This document shows positions 1 through 9,562 of a stretch of DNA of 55,419 nucleotides, piece after piece. Source of the stretch: Bacillus tequilensis KCTC 13622 (GTDB lineage Bacteria; Bacillota; Bacilli; Bacillales; Bacillaceae); contig NZ_AYTO01000006.1 of assembly GCF_000507145.1 (NCBI RefSeq), positions 1 to 55,419 on the forward strand, read 5' to 3'. The translations under genes and the position numbers were made by a program. Position 1 is the stretch's first letter, and each line of letters opens with the position of its first letter. The notes under the pieces are model-generated. The model saw only the letters and a list, made by a program, of their open reading frames with translations. It did no database searches and was not told the origin of the DNA.

Positions 1-54
1 CAGCGCCGATGGTAGTCGGGGGTTTCCCCCTGTGAGAGTAGGACGCCGCCAAGC
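1..54 (+). rRNA. 5S ribosomal RNA, 3' end only
   Basis: The first 54 bases match the 3' half of Bacillus 5S rRNA, including the conserved GTAGTCGGGGG stretch and the GCCGCCAAGC terminus. The gene starts outside the window, so this is a partial copy. An intrinsic terminator follows at once, so this is the last gene of an rRNA operon. In B. subtilis the rRNA operon just upstream of csfB is rrnA; that assignment rests on synteny. Confidence 0.93.
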
Positions 55-60
55 AAGGTA

Positions 61-89
61 AAAACCCAGCTCATTGAGCTGGGTTTTTT
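61..89 (+). terminator. Intrinsic terminator of the rRNA operon
   Basis: An 8-bp GC-rich stem (CCCAGCTC / GAGCTGGG) with an ATT loop is flanked by four A and followed by six T. It lies 6 bp after the 5S gene. Confidence 0.93.
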
Positions 90-183
90 GTTTATTCTAG
101 ATCAGTAAAATCAAACAAATACAAACACCGACAGCTTATATAGCCCATATACTGATTCCAAGTTTCAAAAGGATCTAAATAGT

Positions 184-213
184 GTATACAATATCAAGTT
201 TCAGGGAAGGCTA
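184..213 (+). promoter_or_regulatory. Candidate sigma-F promoter of csfB
   Basis: GTATA at 184-188 is separated by 15 bp from GGGAAGGCTA at 204-213. The second element fits the forespore sigma-F -10 pattern GGNRANANTW with one mismatch. csfB is known to be controlled by sigma-F, which supports the call. The predicted start lies only a few bases before the ribosome binding site. Confidence 0.55.
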
Positions 214-233
214 ATTGTACGGAGGTGGGGATG

Positions 234-428
234 ATGGACGAAACTGTTAAACCTAATTATACATGTGTGATATGTGATCAAGAGAAGAATAGGGGTATTC
301 ATCTTTATACGAAATTCATATGCTTAGATTGTGAGAGAAAAGTAATTTCTACATCAACTGCCGATCCTGACTATGCCTATTACGTGAAAAAACTAAAGAG
401 CATTCATACACCGCCATTATATTCTTAG
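234..428 (+). CDS. csfB: CsfB (Gin), anti-sigma-G factor
   Basis: This 64-residue zinc-ribbon protein is recognised as CsfB/Gin, which binds sigma-G (and sigma-E) and keeps it inactive in the wrong compartment or too early in sporulation. Two cysteine pairs, CVIC at residues 11-14 and CLDC at 30-33, form the treble-clef-like zinc site. I chose ATG 234 because GGAGGTG at 221-227 stands at normal distance; an in-frame GTG at 225 overlaps that ribosome binding site and an ATG at 231 is too close. The gene stands alone behind a candidate sigma-F promoter, and a terminator hairpin begins at its stop codon. Confidence 0.93.
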   Translation: MDETVKPNYTCVICDQEKNRGIHLYTKFICLDCERKVISTSTADPDYAYYVKKLKSIHTPPLYS

Positions 429-449
429 ACCTGAAAAGGTCTTTTTTTG
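427..449 (+). terminator. Terminator of csfB
   Basis: AGACCT / AGGTCT makes a 6-bp stem with a GAAA loop, followed by seven T. The stem begins inside the csfB stop codon. Confidence 0.8.
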
Positions 450-485
450 TATTCTTTCATCGTGAAGGGGTTAACAAAAAGAAGA

Positions 486-511
486 TGAAACTTGTTTAGG
501 GACTGAACGTA
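486..511 (+). promoter_or_regulatory. Sigma-W (ECF) promoter of xpaC-yaaN
   Basis: TGAAAC at 486-491, a 16-bp spacer and CGTA at 508-511 match the sigma-W consensus exactly. From memory, xpaC-yaaN is listed in the B. subtilis sigma-W envelope-stress regulon. A weaker sigma-A-like pair (TTGTTT 492-497, GATAAT 515-520) overlaps it. Confidence 0.88.
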
Positions 512-560
512 GTAGATAATAATATTAAAACTGAGTATATACACAGGAGTCGATTATCTC

Positions 561-1175
561 ATGCAGAGGTTTCTTCACTTTTTGATATGGAGTTTAACAA
601 GCAGTGCGACTTTTGTCTTTATAGGGATATTGAGCTTTTTCGGTTTGAACCAGTCGCTTTTTTTATCTTTTGTTTATGGGCTTGCTTCTGGGATAGTCGT
701 ATATACAGCTGGCATCTGGAATGCGAGACGGTTATTTCTTAAAAGGCATGGACTGACAGGCAGAGAATATGCCTACATTAAGAAAAATCTCGAGGAATCA
801 AGGCGGAAAATCATACGCCTTCGGAAAGCGTTATTTCAGGCAAAAAGCATTCAAATGTTTAAACAAAATGCTGAAATGCTGAGACTTGTCAGAAGGATTT
901 ATGTTCTCACAAAAAAAGAGCCGAAACGGTTTTACCAGGCTGAGCGCTTTTTTTATCAAACCCTTGATTCGGTTGTTGAACTGACAGAGAAGTATGCCTT
1001 TCTATCATCTCACCCGAAAAAAAGCAAAGAACTGTCGATGTCGTTGAGTGAGGCGCGTATCACACTTGCTGAATTGACCAAGCGCTTAGAGGAGGATTTA
1101 ACTCAATTAATGGGTGATGAAATTGTTGATCTTCAATTTGAATTAGATGCAGCAAAGCATTCATTAAAGAAATAA
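561..1175 (+). CDS. xpaC: XpaC family membrane-associated protein
   Basis: This 204-residue protein is recognised as XpaC, named for an effect on X-phosphate hydrolysis; its biochemical role is unknown. Residues ~7-55 hold two hydrophobic segments likely to be membrane helices. The rest is a charged, largely helical cytoplasmic region with coiled-coil character. The start has CAGGAG at 544-549 upstream. It is followed after 18 bp by yaaN, a TelA-family gene, and the pair sits behind a perfect sigma-W promoter, which points to an envelope-stress role. XpaC and TelA families often travel together; whether they form a complex is inference. Confidence 0.88.
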   Translation: MQRFLHFLIWSLTSSATFVFIGILSFFGLNQSLFLSFVYGLASGIVVYTAGIWNARRLFLKRHGLTGREYAYIKKNLEESRRKIIRLRKALFQAKSIQMFKQNAEMLRLVRRIYVLTKKEPKRFYQAERFFYQTLDSVVELTEKYAFLSSHPKKSKELSMSLSEARITLAELTKRLEEDLTQLMGDEIVDLQFELDAAKHSLKK

Positions 1176-1193
1176 TGGAAGAGGGTAAGAGCA

Positions 1194-2351
1194 ATGAGCA
1201 GAGATCGAAGCGGCCTTCATATAGATGAATTATTGGCGGACCCTTTCGGTGATATAGAGATATCCGAGGCGGAGACTGTAAAAGCAGGACAGCAGCAAGT
1301 ACGCCTTGTTGATGTCCTTCCTAAAGAAAACAAAGAAAAGGCAATTCAGCTCGCTGGACAGATCGACCATAAAAATATGCAGAGCATTGTTTTATACGGT
1401 TCACAGGCTCAATCAAAACTGCTGGATTTTTCTCATACCATGATTGATCATGTTCAAAAGAAGGATGTCGGAGAGATTGGTGAAATACTTGGAGAGCTGA
1501 TGAAAAAGCTGGAGCAAGTAAATCCTGAGGATCTCCAGTCTAAGAAAAAGGGTTTTTTGGCACGCATGCTTGGAAGAGTATCGAATTCTCTTCAGGAGGT
1601 TCTGTCTAAATATCAAAAGACCAGCGTACAGATAGACAGAATCAGCTTGAAGCTGGAGCATTCTAAAAATGCTTTAATCAGTGACAATAAACTGTTAGAG
1701 CAGCTATATGAAAAAAACAAAGAGTATTTCGCTGCGCTGAATGTTTATATTGTCGCAGGGGAACTGAAGCTTGAGGAATTAGAAACAAAAACGATTCCTG
1801 AGCTGAAGCAACTGGCTGAATCAAGTGAGCACAACCAAATGGCTGTTCAAGAAGTAAACGATTTGATTCAGTTTGCTGACCGGTTAGATAAACGGGTGCA
1901 TGATTTGCTGCTGAGCAGGCAAATTACAATCCAAAGCGCTCCGCAAATCAGGTTAATTCAGAATACAAACCAAGTGTTAGCTGAAAAAATCCAGTCCTCT
2001 ATTGTGACTGCAATTCCGCTTTGGAAAAACCAAGTAGCGATTGCGCTCACACTTTTAAGGCAGCGCAATGCAGTGGACGCTCAACAAAAAGTAACTGATA
2101 CAACAAACGAGCTTTTGTTGAAGAATGCGGAGCTTTTGAAAACCAATACAATTGAAACCGTGCGTGCAAATGAACGAGGTCTTGTTGATATCGATACGTT
2201 AAAGAAGGTACAGGAAAGCTTAATCAGTACGCTGGAAGAAACATTGACCATACAAGAAGAGGGTCGAATGAAACGCCGCCAGGCAGAAGAAGAGCTCGTG
2301 ATGATGGAAGGCGATCTGAAACAAAAGCTGCTTACCATAAAGGAAAGGTAG
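1194..2351 (+). CDS. yaaN: YaaN, TelA family (toxic-anion resistance-like)
   Basis: The 385-residue protein belongs to the TelA family, first linked to tellurite resistance and found in Ter-type stress systems. It is almost wholly helical and charged, with long coiled-coil stretches, and has no signal peptide or convincing membrane segment, so it is probably cytoplasmic or peripheral. It is the second gene of the xpaC-yaaN unit under sigma-W. Its molecular activity is not known. GAGGG at 1181-1185 serves the ATG at 1194. Confidence 0.9.
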   Translation: MSRDRSGLHIDELLADPFGDIEISEAETVKAGQQQVRLVDVLPKENKEKAIQLAGQIDHKNMQSIVLYGSQAQSKLLDFSHTMIDHVQKKDVGEIGEILGELMKKLEQVNPEDLQSKKKGFLARMLGRVSNSLQEVLSKYQKTSVQIDRISLKLEHSKNALISDNKLLEQLYEKNKEYFAALNVYIVAGELKLEELETKTIPELKQLAESSEHNQMAVQEVNDLIQFADRLDKRVHDLLLSRQITIQSAPQIRLIQNTNQVLAEKIQSSIVTAIPLWKNQVAIALTLLRQRNAVDAQQKVTDTTNELLLKNAELLKTNTIETVRANERGLVDIDTLKKVQESLISTLEETLTIQEEGRMKRRQAEEELVMMEGDLKQKLLTIKER

Positions 2352-2432
2352 TTACCAGGAAGTCTAGCTTTAAGTTCTGACGGAGGCACGATATAATAAA
2401 GTGTAAGAAGACACATTCAAAGGATTGTTTTC

Positions 2433-3875
2433 ATGAACACACCTTTATATAAAGCATTGATTCAACATGCAAGAAGAAATTCTCATTCATTTCATGTTCC
2501 GGGACATCACAATGGAGATGTCTTTTTTGATGACGCTAAGTCAATATTCGATCCGCTTCTCACCATTGATGTAACTGAACTGTCAGGACTGGACGATCTC
2601 CATCATCCTTCTGGGGTGATTAAGGAAGCTCAAGAGCTTGTCAGTCAATTATATGGATCGGCGGAAAGTTTTTTTCTGGTGAATGGAACGACTGTCGGAA
2701 ACTTAGCAATGATTTTATCTGTTTGTGAACCGGGTGGTCCAATTTTGGTTCAAAGAAACTGTCATAAATCTGTATTTCATGCTGTTGATTTGGCTGGCGC
2801 AGAGCCGGTTTATCTCGCACCTGACATTGATAAAGCGATGCATGTGCCTACGCACGTCCCGCTTGATACCATTAAAGAAGCCTTGGCGGCATATCCACAT
2901 GCAAAAGGCTTGGTGCTGACCAATCCGACTTATTACGGGCATAGTGCTGATTTGACCGAAATCATTTCAGAGGCACATCATTACGGGATTCCTGTTTTGG
3001 TGGATGAAGCACATGGTGCACATTTTGTTTTGGAAGAGCCTTTTCCAGTCTCAGCTTTAAAAATGGGTGCAGATATTGTTGTGCAGTCGGCCCACAAAAC
3101 GCTGCCTGCCATGACGATGGGTTCATATTTGCACATTGGCAAAGGCTGCAGAGTTAACCGGGATCGGGTTGCAGATTATCTAAAACGATTACAAAGCAGC
3201 AGCCCGTCCTATCCGATTATGGCTTCGTTAGACATTGCTCGTGCTTATGTGCAGCGTATTATAGAAGAACAGAAGCTTCCTGACATTATGCAGCGAATAC
3301 AATCACTTAAACAAACGTTTGATTCACTTACAAATGCAGAAGCTGTCAAACCGGCCGACCCACGGATGACAACGGATCCGCTGAAGCTCACCATTCGTTC
3401 AAAACGCGGCCATTCTGGGTACACGCTGCAAAACATATTAGAGCGCGCCAATATATTCACTGAGCTTGCTGATGAAAATCAAGTACTGCTCGTTCTTCCA
3501 TTGGGAGGAGCACGCAGAATAAACGCTGAAACCATGAAAAGCATTGATGAAGAGATTGAAAAAACGCCTCCCGATCAGATGTTTGTTTCTGCAGAATGGG
3601 GAGCGCAGCCTGTTACTGTATTGCCTTATCAAAAAAAGGTCTTACATACATTCAAAAAAGAGTATGTGGACTTTAATGAAGCAGCGGGCCGGCTGAACGC
3701 AGAGGATATCATTCCTTATCCTCCGGGTATCCCGATGGTTATGGCGGGAGAAAGAATAACAAAAGAAAGTGTGCAAAAGCTCAGCCGCTTGATCAGCATG
3801 AAAACGCATGTTCAAGGGAATATGAAAATCAAAGAGAAACAACTACTTGTTTATATAGAAGAGGAGAAATCATGA
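2433..3875 (+). CDS. yaaO: YaaO, PLP-dependent Orn/Lys/Arg decarboxylase family
   Basis: This 480-residue protein is a fold-type I PLP enzyme of the Orn/Lys/Arg decarboxylase family, a paralogue of the arginine decarboxylase SpeA. The PLP lysine is K222 within SAHKTLPAM, preceded by the aspartate-containing VDEAHGAHF that contacts the cofactor. The length is usual for the Gram-positive short form, which lacks the E. coli wing domain. The substrate cannot be read from sequence. The stop overlaps the tmk start by 4 nt, so the two are translationally coupled. A TATAAT lies at 2393-2398 but no good -35 is visible. Confidence 0.9.
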   Translation: MNTPLYKALIQHARRNSHSFHVPGHHNGDVFFDDAKSIFDPLLTIDVTELSGLDDLHHPSGVIKEAQELVSQLYGSAESFFLVNGTTVGNLAMILSVCEPGGPILVQRNCHKSVFHAVDLAGAEPVYLAPDIDKAMHVPTHVPLDTIKEALAAYPHAKGLVLTNPTYYGHSADLTEIISEAHHYGIPVLVDEAHGAHFVLEEPFPVSALKMGADIVVQSAHKTLPAMTMGSYLHIGKGCRVNRDRVADYLKRLQSSSPSYPIMASLDIARAYVQRIIEEQKLPDIMQRIQSLKQTFDSLTNAEAVKPADPRMTTDPLKLTIRSKRGHSGYTLQNILERANIFTELADENQVLLVLPLGGARRINAETMKSIDEEIEKTPPDQMFVSAEWGAQPVTVLPYQKKVLHTFKKEYVDFNEAAGRLNAEDIIPYPPGIPMVMAGERITKESVQKLSRLISMKTHVQGNMKIKEKQLLVYIEEEKS

Positions 3876-4510
3876 GCGGTTTATTTATTACATTCGAAGG
3901 TCCTGAAGGGGCGGGGAAAACAACTGTTCTCCAGGAAATCAAAAACATACTGTCAGCTGAAGGCCTTCAGGTTATGGCAACTCGAGAGCCGGGCGGAATA
4001 GATATTGCAGAACAAATTCGAGAGGTTATTCTGAATGAGCACAACACATTAATGGACCCAAAAACAGAAGCGCTCTTATATGCGGCTGCGAGACGCCAGC
4101 ATTTAGTTGAAAAAGTAAAACCTGCTTTAGAAGAGGGGCATGTCGTTCTTTGCGACAGATTCATAGACAGTTCGCTTGCGTATCAAGGATATGCAAGAGG
4201 ACTTGGAATTGATGAGGTTCTGTCCATTAATGAATTTGCCATTGGAGATATGATGCCCCATGTAACGGTTTATTTTTCAATTGATCCGGAAGAAGGACTG
4301 AAGCGTATTTATGCAAACGGCTCACGGGAGAAAAACCGGCTTGATTTAGAAAAATTAAGCTTCCATTCGAAGGTGCAGGAAGGTTATCAAGAACTGATGA
4401 AGCGATTCCCGAAAAGATTTCATCCAATTGATGCCAGCCAATCCAAAGACCTCGTCGTTCAGGACGTTCTAAAGGTTATCAATGAAGCGTTAAAAAAAAT
4501 TCAATTGTGA
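3872..4510 (+). CDS. tmk: Thymidylate kinase
   Basis: Phosphorylates dTMP to dTDP with ATP in dTTP synthesis. The 212-residue protein has the P-loop GPEGAGKTT at residues 10-18, the [12 protein letters not shown] dTMP-binding motif near residue 91 and a TREPGG motif near residue 37. Its ATG overlaps the yaaO stop, and GAGGAGA at 3861-3867 is the ribosome binding site. It heads a run of replication-related genes (holB, yabA downstream), consistent with dNTP supply beside polymerase functions. Confidence 0.97.
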   Translation: MSGLFITFEGPEGAGKTTVLQEIKNILSAEGLQVMATREPGGIDIAEQIREVILNEHNTLMDPKTEALLYAAARRQHLVEKVKPALEEGHVVLCDRFIDSSLAYQGYARGLGIDEVLSINEFAIGDMMPHVTVYFSIDPEEGLKRIYANGSREKNRLDLEKLSFHSKVQEGYQELMKRFPKRFHPIDASQSKDLVVQDVLKVINEALKKIQL

Positions 4511-4535
4511 CCTGTTTCCCAATAGTTGATATAAT
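4507..4535 (+). promoter_or_regulatory. Candidate sigma-A promoter before darA
   Basis: GTGACC (4507-4512), a 17-bp spacer and a perfect TATAAT (4530-4535) with a TGN extension lie directly after the tmk stop. This would allow transcription of darA onward independent of tmk. Confidence 0.55.
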
Positions 4536-4569
4536 GATGTAAACGAGATCATTGTTGTTTCCAATCTAA

Positions 4570-4914
<345 letters not shown>

Positions 4915-4926
4915 GGATTTGAAACT

Positions 4927-5367
4927 GTGAAAATTAATAAAGATATACGTACATTTATAGATAATAAGCAGCTTCCTTCTGTGAAAACATCTGAGATCAC
5001 AGCATCGTTTAAAACATCAATGGAAAACCAAAGCAGCAAATTGAAGTTTGATCAGCTCACCAGACTGCTATCAGATATAGAGGCGTTTGGAAAAAGACTG
5101 ACGAAGTCCCGGAATTTTAAAGATCTAGCGAGATTTAAAGGACTTGTGAAGCGTTTTGTCAAAGAAGCTGTAGACAGCGGTCTTTCACATGAAACATCGC
5201 AAAGCTTTGACCTGTATGGCAACAGCCGAACACTTGGTCTTGTGAAAGAAATAGATGACAAATTGCTGCAGCTTACGGAAGAGATGATGGATCAGGAAAA
5301 ACCGGCAATTGATTTGCTGGAGCGTATTGGCGAAATAAAAGGTTTATTGATTAACCTTTACACATAG
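4927..5367 (+). CDS. yaaR: YaaR family protein of unknown function
   Basis: The 146-residue protein belongs to the conserved YaaR family (DUF327), which has no assigned function. It is charged and helical, with no signal peptide or membrane segment. Translation starts at GTG 4927, 12 bp after darA, with only a weak AAGGAT ribosome binding site, which suggests coupling to darA. It sits between a c-di-AMP receptor and the clamp-loader subunit gene holB, a position shared across Bacillus. Confidence 0.85.
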   Translation: MKINKDIRTFIDNKQLPSVKTSEITASFKTSMENQSSKLKFDQLTRLLSDIEAFGKRLTKSRNFKDLARFKGLVKRFVKEAVDSGLSHETSQSFDLYGNSRTLGLVKEIDDKLLQLTEEMMDQEKPAIDLLERIGEIKGLLINLYT

Positions 5368-5378
5368 AGAGTGATACA

Positions 5379-6368
5379 ATGGCAATATCCTGGAAGGAAA
5401 TGACTGAGCTTCAGCCCAGAGTGATGAAGCTTTTATATAATAGTATTGAGAAAGACAGACTATCACACGCTTATTTGTTTGAGGGGAAAAAAGGAACAGG
5501 CAAGCTTGATGCCGCATTGCTTCTTGCGAAAAGCTTTTTTTGTCTGGAGGACGGCACGGAGCCTTGTGAGAGCTGCCGCAACTGTAAGCGGATAGAGTCA
5601 GGGAACCATCCTGATCTCCATCTTGTCCAGCCTGACGGTTTATCGATCAAAAAGGCGCAAATACAGGCGCTTCAAGAGGAGTTTTCTAAGACAGGGCTTG
5701 AATCGCATAAAAAGCTTTATATTATTTCGCACGCAGATCAAATGACAGCAAATGCAGCGAACAGCCTGCTGAAATTTTTAGAAGAACCGAATAAGGACAC
5801 AATGGCTATCCTCATCACTGAGCAGCCCCAAAGGTTATTGGACACCATCATTTCAAGGTGCCAAACTCTTCCTTTTCAACCTTTGCAGCCGAAAGCAATT
5901 GAAGACAGACTGATCGAACAGGATGTTTCGCCTCATATGGCAAGGCTTCTGGCGAACATGACCAACAATGTAGCAGAAGCAGTCGAATTAAGTCGAAATG
6001 ATGAGTTTGCAGAGTCTAGAGCGAAAGTGATAAAATTGTATGAAGTCCTACACCAGCGGAAAGGACATGCTTTTTTCTTTATTCAAGATCAATGGATGCC
6101 CTTTTTCAAAGAAAAAACCCATCAAGAAATGGGTCTTGATATGCTCTTATTGATATATCGCGATGTGTTGTCCATCCAAATAGGAAATGAAGATAAATTG
6201 ATTTATCAAGACTTATTCCAATCAATAAAACAGCATGCGCTACAATCAACACAACAAAGCGTTACGAATCAGATACTTGCTGTTTTAGAAGCAAAGAAAC
6301 GGCTTCATTCCAATGTGAATGTACAAGGATTAATGGAGCACTTGGTGTTAATGTTGCAGGAGGGATAA
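5379..6368 (+). CDS. holB: DNA polymerase III delta' subunit
   Basis: This is the 329-residue delta' subunit of the sliding-clamp loader, which with tau and delta places DnaN on primed DNA. It has a P-loop-like GKKGTGKL at residues 36-43, a zinc module with cysteines 55, 63, 66 and 69, and the SRC arginine-finger motif (ISRCQTLPF) that acts on the neighbouring ATP site. The start lies 11 bp after yaaR. ricT follows after 2 bp. The last two thirds are AAA+ lid and collar helices. Confidence 0.95.
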   Translation: MAISWKEMTELQPRVMKLLYNSIEKDRLSHAYLFEGKKGTGKLDAALLLAKSFFCLEDGTEPCESCRNCKRIESGNHPDLHLVQPDGLSIKKAQIQALQEEFSKTGLESHKKLYIISHADQMTANAANSLLKFLEEPNKDTMAILITEQPQRLLDTIISRCQTLPFQPLQPKAIEDRLIEQDVSPHMARLLANMTNNVAEAVELSRNDEFAESRAKVIKLYEVLHQRKGHAFFFIQDQWMPFFKEKTHQEMGLDMLLLIYRDVLSIQIGNEDKLIYQDLFQSIKQHALQSTQQSVTNQILAVLEAKKRLHSNVNVQGLMEHLVLMLQEG

Positions 6369-6370
6369 GC

Positions 6371-7198
6371 TTGTACAATGTAATTGGTGTCCGCTTTAAG
6401 AAAGCGGGTAAAATATATTATTTTGATCCGAATGGATTTCATATAGAACATGACAGCTGCGTAATCGTGGAAACTGTCAGAGGCGTGGAGTATGGCCAGG
6501 TTGTGATTGCAAATAAACAGGTGGATGAGCATGATGTGGTGCTGCCCCTTAGAAAAGTGATACGCGTGGCTGACGAGCGCGATCTTCTCATCGTAGAAGA
6601 AAACAAACAGGAAGCTTTATCAGCATTTTCCATCTGCCAAAAGAAAGTGGCTGAACATGGCTTAGATATGAAGCTGGTCGATGTTGAATTTACGTTTGAC
6701 CGCAATAAAGTCATTTTTTACTTCACTGCTGACGGCCGAGTAGACTTTAGAGAGCTTGTGAAGGATTTGGCTTCTATCTTTAAAACAAGAATTGAGCTGC
6801 GCCAAATCGGAGTGAGGGATGAGGCGAAGATGCTCGGAGGAATCGGCCCGTGCGGAAGAATGCTTTGCTGTTCAACGTTCCTTGGAGATTTTGAACCCGT
6901 TTCCATTAAAATGGCCAAGGATCAGAACTTGTCTTTAAATCCTACGAAGATTTCAGGTCTTTGCGGACGTTTGATGTGCTGTCTAAAATATGAGAACGAT
7001 GAATATGAGACGGCAAAAGAACAGCTCCCGGATATAGGAGAAATGATTACGACAGCAAACGGCCCCGCAAAGGTCGTCGGACTTAATATTCTGGAACGGG
7101 TGCTTCAGGTGGAACTGATAAACCGTGAAAAAGTGATAGAATATACTTGGGAAGAGCTCTTGGAAGAGGGCGTCGTATCCGCACAAACCACAGATTAA
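6371..7198 (+). CDS. ricT: RicT (YaaT), PSP1-domain subunit of the RicAFT complex
   Basis: The 275-residue protein is recognised as YaaT/RicT. With RicA (YmcA) and RicF (YlbF) it forms an Fe-S-cluster complex that tunes RNase Y-dependent mRNA processing and promotes biofilm formation, competence and sporulation. Two conserved cysteine clusters are visible: C161/C166/C167 and C198/C203/C204. The PSP1 domain covers roughly residues 60-150. Translation starts at TTG 6371, 2 bp after holB, with GGAGGG at 6359-6364. It is followed by yabA after 14 bp. Confidence 0.94.
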   Translation: MYNVIGVRFKKAGKIYYFDPNGFHIEHDSCVIVETVRGVEYGQVVIANKQVDEHDVVLPLRKVIRVADERDLLIVEENKQEALSAFSICQKKVAEHGLDMKLVDVEFTFDRNKVIFYFTADGRVDFRELVKDLASIFKTRIELRQIGVRDEAKMLGGIGPCGRMLCCSTFLGDFEPVSIKMAKDQNLSLNPTKISGLCGRLMCCLKYENDEYETAKEQLPDIGEMITTANGPAKVVGLNILERVLQVELINREKVIEYTWEELLEEGVVSAQTTD

Positions 7199-7212
7199 CG
7201 AGGTGTGGAACC

Positions 7213-7572
7213 TTGGATAAAAAAGAGTTATTTGATACAGTCATTAACTTAGAAGAACAAATTGGCTCACTGTACCGGCAGCTGGGGGATTTGAAGCAGC
7301 ATATCGGTGAGATGATTGAGGAAAATCATCATTTACAGCTTGAAAATAAGCATTTGCGAAAACGGCTGGACGATACGACGCAGCAGATAGAAAAGTTCAA
7401 AGCTGATAAAAAAGAATCAAAAACACAGAAGACAGAACAAACTGATATAGGGGAAGGGTATGATAATCTGGCACGTCTGTATCAAGAAGGATTTCATATT
7501 TGCAATGTCCACTATGGAAGCGTTCGAAAAGAAGATTGTCTGTTCTGTCTGTCGTTCTTAAATAAAAAATAA
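7213..7572 (+). CDS. yabA: YabA, negative regulator of replication initiation
   Basis: YabA binds DnaA and the DnaN clamp and restrains initiation at oriC. The 119-residue protein has an N-terminal leucine-zipper coiled coil (residues ~8-60), which tetramerises it, a flexible linker, and a C-terminal zinc module with C97, C109 and C112 plus nearby histidines H95 and H100. I chose TTG 7213 because GAGGTG at 7200-7205 stands in position; an in-frame ATG at 7147 lies inside ricT. A strong terminator follows, ending this unit. Confidence 0.95.
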   Translation: MDKKELFDTVINLEEQIGSLYRQLGDLKQHIGEMIEENHHLQLENKHLRKRLDDTTQQIEKFKADKKESKTQKTEQTDIGEGYDNLARLYQEGFHICNVHYGSVRKEDCLFCLSFLNKK

Positions 7573-7574
7573 GG

Positions 7575-7606
7575 AAAAGGCTTCCGCATAAGACGGAAGC
7601 CTTTTT
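7575..7606 (+). terminator. Terminator after yabA
   Basis: AAAAGGCTTCCG pairs with CGGAAGCCTTTTT around a 7-nt loop, giving a stem of about 12 bp with a T tract. The next gene, yabB, has no obvious promoter of its own, so read-through is possible. Confidence 0.88.
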
Positions 7607-7630
7607 CAAAGGTACTGAAAGGATAAGAAA

Positions 7631-8374
7631 ATGGTTTCATTACGTGATGATGAAAGATTAGATTATTTGCTGGCAGAGGATATGAAAATCATACAAAGTC
7701 CAACAGTTTTTGCTTTTTCATTGGACGCTGTGCTTCTGTCCAAATTTGCCTACGTTCCGATTCAAAAAGGAAACATCGTTGATTTGTGCACAGGCAATGG
7801 CATTGTGCCGCTGCTGCTCAGTACAAGATCAAAAGCAGACATTCTTGGAGTTGAAATTCAAGAACGGCTGAAGGATATGGCTGTTCGCAGTGTCGAGTAT
7901 AATAAGCTGCAGGATCAGATTCAGATCATACACGATGATTTGAAAAACATGCCGGAGAAGCTGGGACATAATCGATATGATGTTGTCACCTGCAATCCTC
8001 CGTATTTTAAAACGCCGAAACAAACTGAACAAAACATGAATGAGCACCTCAGGATTGCAAGACATGAAATTCACTGCACACTGGAGGATGTCATTTCAGT
8101 CAGCAGCAAGCTGCTTAAGCAAGGAGGAAAAGCAGCCCTTGTTCACCGGCCGGGCCGGCTTTTGGAGATTTTTGAATTGATGAAGGCTTATCAAATCGAA
8201 CCGAAGCGGGTGCAATTTGTCTATCCGAAGCAAGGGAAAGAAGCTAATACCATTTTGGTTGAGGGGATTAAAGGCGGACGGCCGGATTTAAAAATCCTTC
8301 CTCCTCTGTTCGTTTATGACGAACAAAATGAATATACGAAAGAAATCAGGACCATTTTATATGGAGACAAATAA
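7631..8374 (+). CDS. yabB: YabB, TrmN6-like tRNA adenine-N6 methyltransferase
   Basis: The 247-residue protein is a class I SAM-dependent methyltransferase of the TrmN6 (YfiC) family, whose E. coli member methylates A37 of tRNA-Val. The SAM motif [15 protein letters not shown] is near residue 50 and the catalytic NPPY signature is in [10 protein letters not shown] near residue 122. The exact tRNA target in Bacillus is inferred from the family. AAAGGAT at 7618-7624 precedes the ATG. The last 14 nt overlap yazA. Confidence 0.87.
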   Translation: MVSLRDDERLDYLLAEDMKIIQSPTVFAFSLDAVLLSKFAYVPIQKGNIVDLCTGNGIVPLLLSTRSKADILGVEIQERLKDMAVRSVEYNKLQDQIQIIHDDLKNMPEKLGHNRYDVVTCNPPYFKTPKQTEQNMNEHLRIARHEIHCTLEDVISVSSKLLKQGGKAALVHRPGRLLEIFELMKAYQIEPKRVQFVYPKQGKEANTILVEGIKGGRPDLKILPPLFVYDEQNEYTKEIRTILYGDK

Positions 8375-8660
8375 CCATTTCTTCTACGTCGTGAAATGTA
8401 AGGATAATAGCTGGTATGCCGGGTATACCAACGATTTGCAGAAACGGGTAAAAACACACAATGATGGAAAGGGCGCAAAGTATACAAAAGTAAGACGTCC
8501 GGTTGAATTGATTTTTGCCGAAGCCTTCACAACGAAACGGGAAGCCATGCAGGCGGAATATTATTTCAAAAAACTGACTCGAAAGAAAAAAGAGCTTTAT
8601 ATAGAAGAAAAGCGGAACAGCGAGGAGGCTGTATATGTTAAGGCGCCAAATGAGTTTTAA
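8361..8660 (+). CDS. yazA: YazA, GIY-YIG nuclease-domain protein (UPF0213 type)
   Basis: This 99-residue protein consists of little more than a GIY-YIG domain: YVVKC with a later YAGYT at residues 19-23, R29 and E66 in the expected positions. The family (YhbQ-like, SLX1-like fold) is widespread, but its substrate in Bacillus is unknown. I chose ATG 8361, which overlaps the end of yabB; a longer frame upstream lies wholly inside yabB. The 3' end overlaps rsmI by 26 nt, so all three genes appear translationally coupled. Confidence 0.86.
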   Translation: METNNHFFYVVKCKDNSWYAGYTNDLQKRVKTHNDGKGAKYTKVRRPVELIFAEAFTTKREAMQAEYYFKKLTRKKKELYIEEKRNSEEAVYVKAPNEF

Positions 8661-9513
8661 TGGAAAGTCGGACATGGGGACTCTTTATTTGGTCCCAACC
8701 CCAATCGGAAATTTAGAGGATATGACATTTCGGGCGATTGATACGCTGAAATCAGTGGATGCAATCGCTGCGGAAGATACGAGACAAACGAAAAAGCTTT
8801 GTCATGTATACGAAATTGAAACACCACTCGTTAGCTATCACGAACATAATAAAGAAAGCAGCGGTCACAAAATCATTGAATGGCTGAAATCGGGAAAAAA
8901 CATTGCTCTTGTCAGTGATGCTGGGCTGCCGACGATATCTGATCCGGGTGCGGAAATCGTGAAGGATTTTACGGAAATTGGCGGTTATGTTGTTCCGCTG
9001 CCAGGAGCAAATGCCGCATTAACAGCCTTAATCGCTTCAGGGATTGTACCTCAGCCTTTCTTCTTTTACGGTTTTCTCAACAGGCAGAAGAAAGAAAAGA
9101 AAAAGGAGCTTGAAAGTCTTAAAAAAAGGCGGGAAACGATCATCTTTTATGAAGCGCCTCACAGATTGAAGGAAACCTTGTCGGCGATGGCGGAGATATT
9201 AGGAGATCGGGAAATCGCGGTAACGCGCGAACTGACTAAGAAATATGAAGAGTTCATCAGAGGCACGATACCCGAGGTCATTGAATGGGCAAATGAGGAT
9301 CAGATACGCGGTGAGTTTTGCCTCGTCGTAGAAGGAAGTAAACATGAAGACTCAGATGAAGAGACACAATGGTGGGAAGCCCTCACGGCGAAAGAACATG
9401 TCGAGCATTACATCTCGAAAGGCGCTACATCTAAGGAAGCTATTAAAAAAGCAGCGGTTGATCGCAATGTTCCAAAGCGTGAAGTATACGATGCCTACCA
9501 TATTCAGCAATAA
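8635..9513 (+). CDS. rsmI: 16S rRNA 2'-O-methyltransferase RsmI
   Basis: RsmI methylates the ribose of C1402 in the 16S rRNA decoding centre. The 292-residue protein has the tetrapyrrole-methylase-like N-terminal domain with the signature VPTPIGNLEDMTFRA at residues ~20-34 and the SDAGLPTISDPG SAM-binding region, then the family's C-terminal extension. AGGAGG at 8623-8628 supports ATG 8635, although an in-frame ATG lies 13 codons later. It overlaps yazA and ends at a bidirectional terminator shared with abrB. Confidence 0.94.
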   Translation: MLRRQMSFNGKSDMGTLYLVPTPIGNLEDMTFRAIDTLKSVDAIAAEDTRQTKKLCHVYEIETPLVSYHEHNKESSGHKIIEWLKSGKNIALVSDAGLPTISDPGAEIVKDFTEIGGYVVPLPGANAALTALIASGIVPQPFFFYGFLNRQKKEKKKELESLKKRRETIIFYEAPHRLKETLSAMAEILGDREIAVTRELTKKYEEFIRGTIPEVIEWANEDQIRGEFCLVVEGSKHEDSDEETQWWEALTAKEHVEHYISKGATSKEAIKKAAVDRNVPKREVYDAYHIQQ

Positions 9514-9549
9514 AAAAAACGTTCTTGTGTCATAACAAGAACGTTTTTT
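9512..9549. terminator. Bidirectional terminator between rsmI and abrB
   Basis: AAAAACGTTCTTGT pairs with ACAAGAACGTTTTT, with A tracts on the left and T tracts on the right. It can stop the converging rsmI (+) and abrB (-) transcripts. Its left edge overlaps the rsmI stop codon. Confidence 0.93.
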
Positions 9550-9562
9550 GTACAGGAAATGA

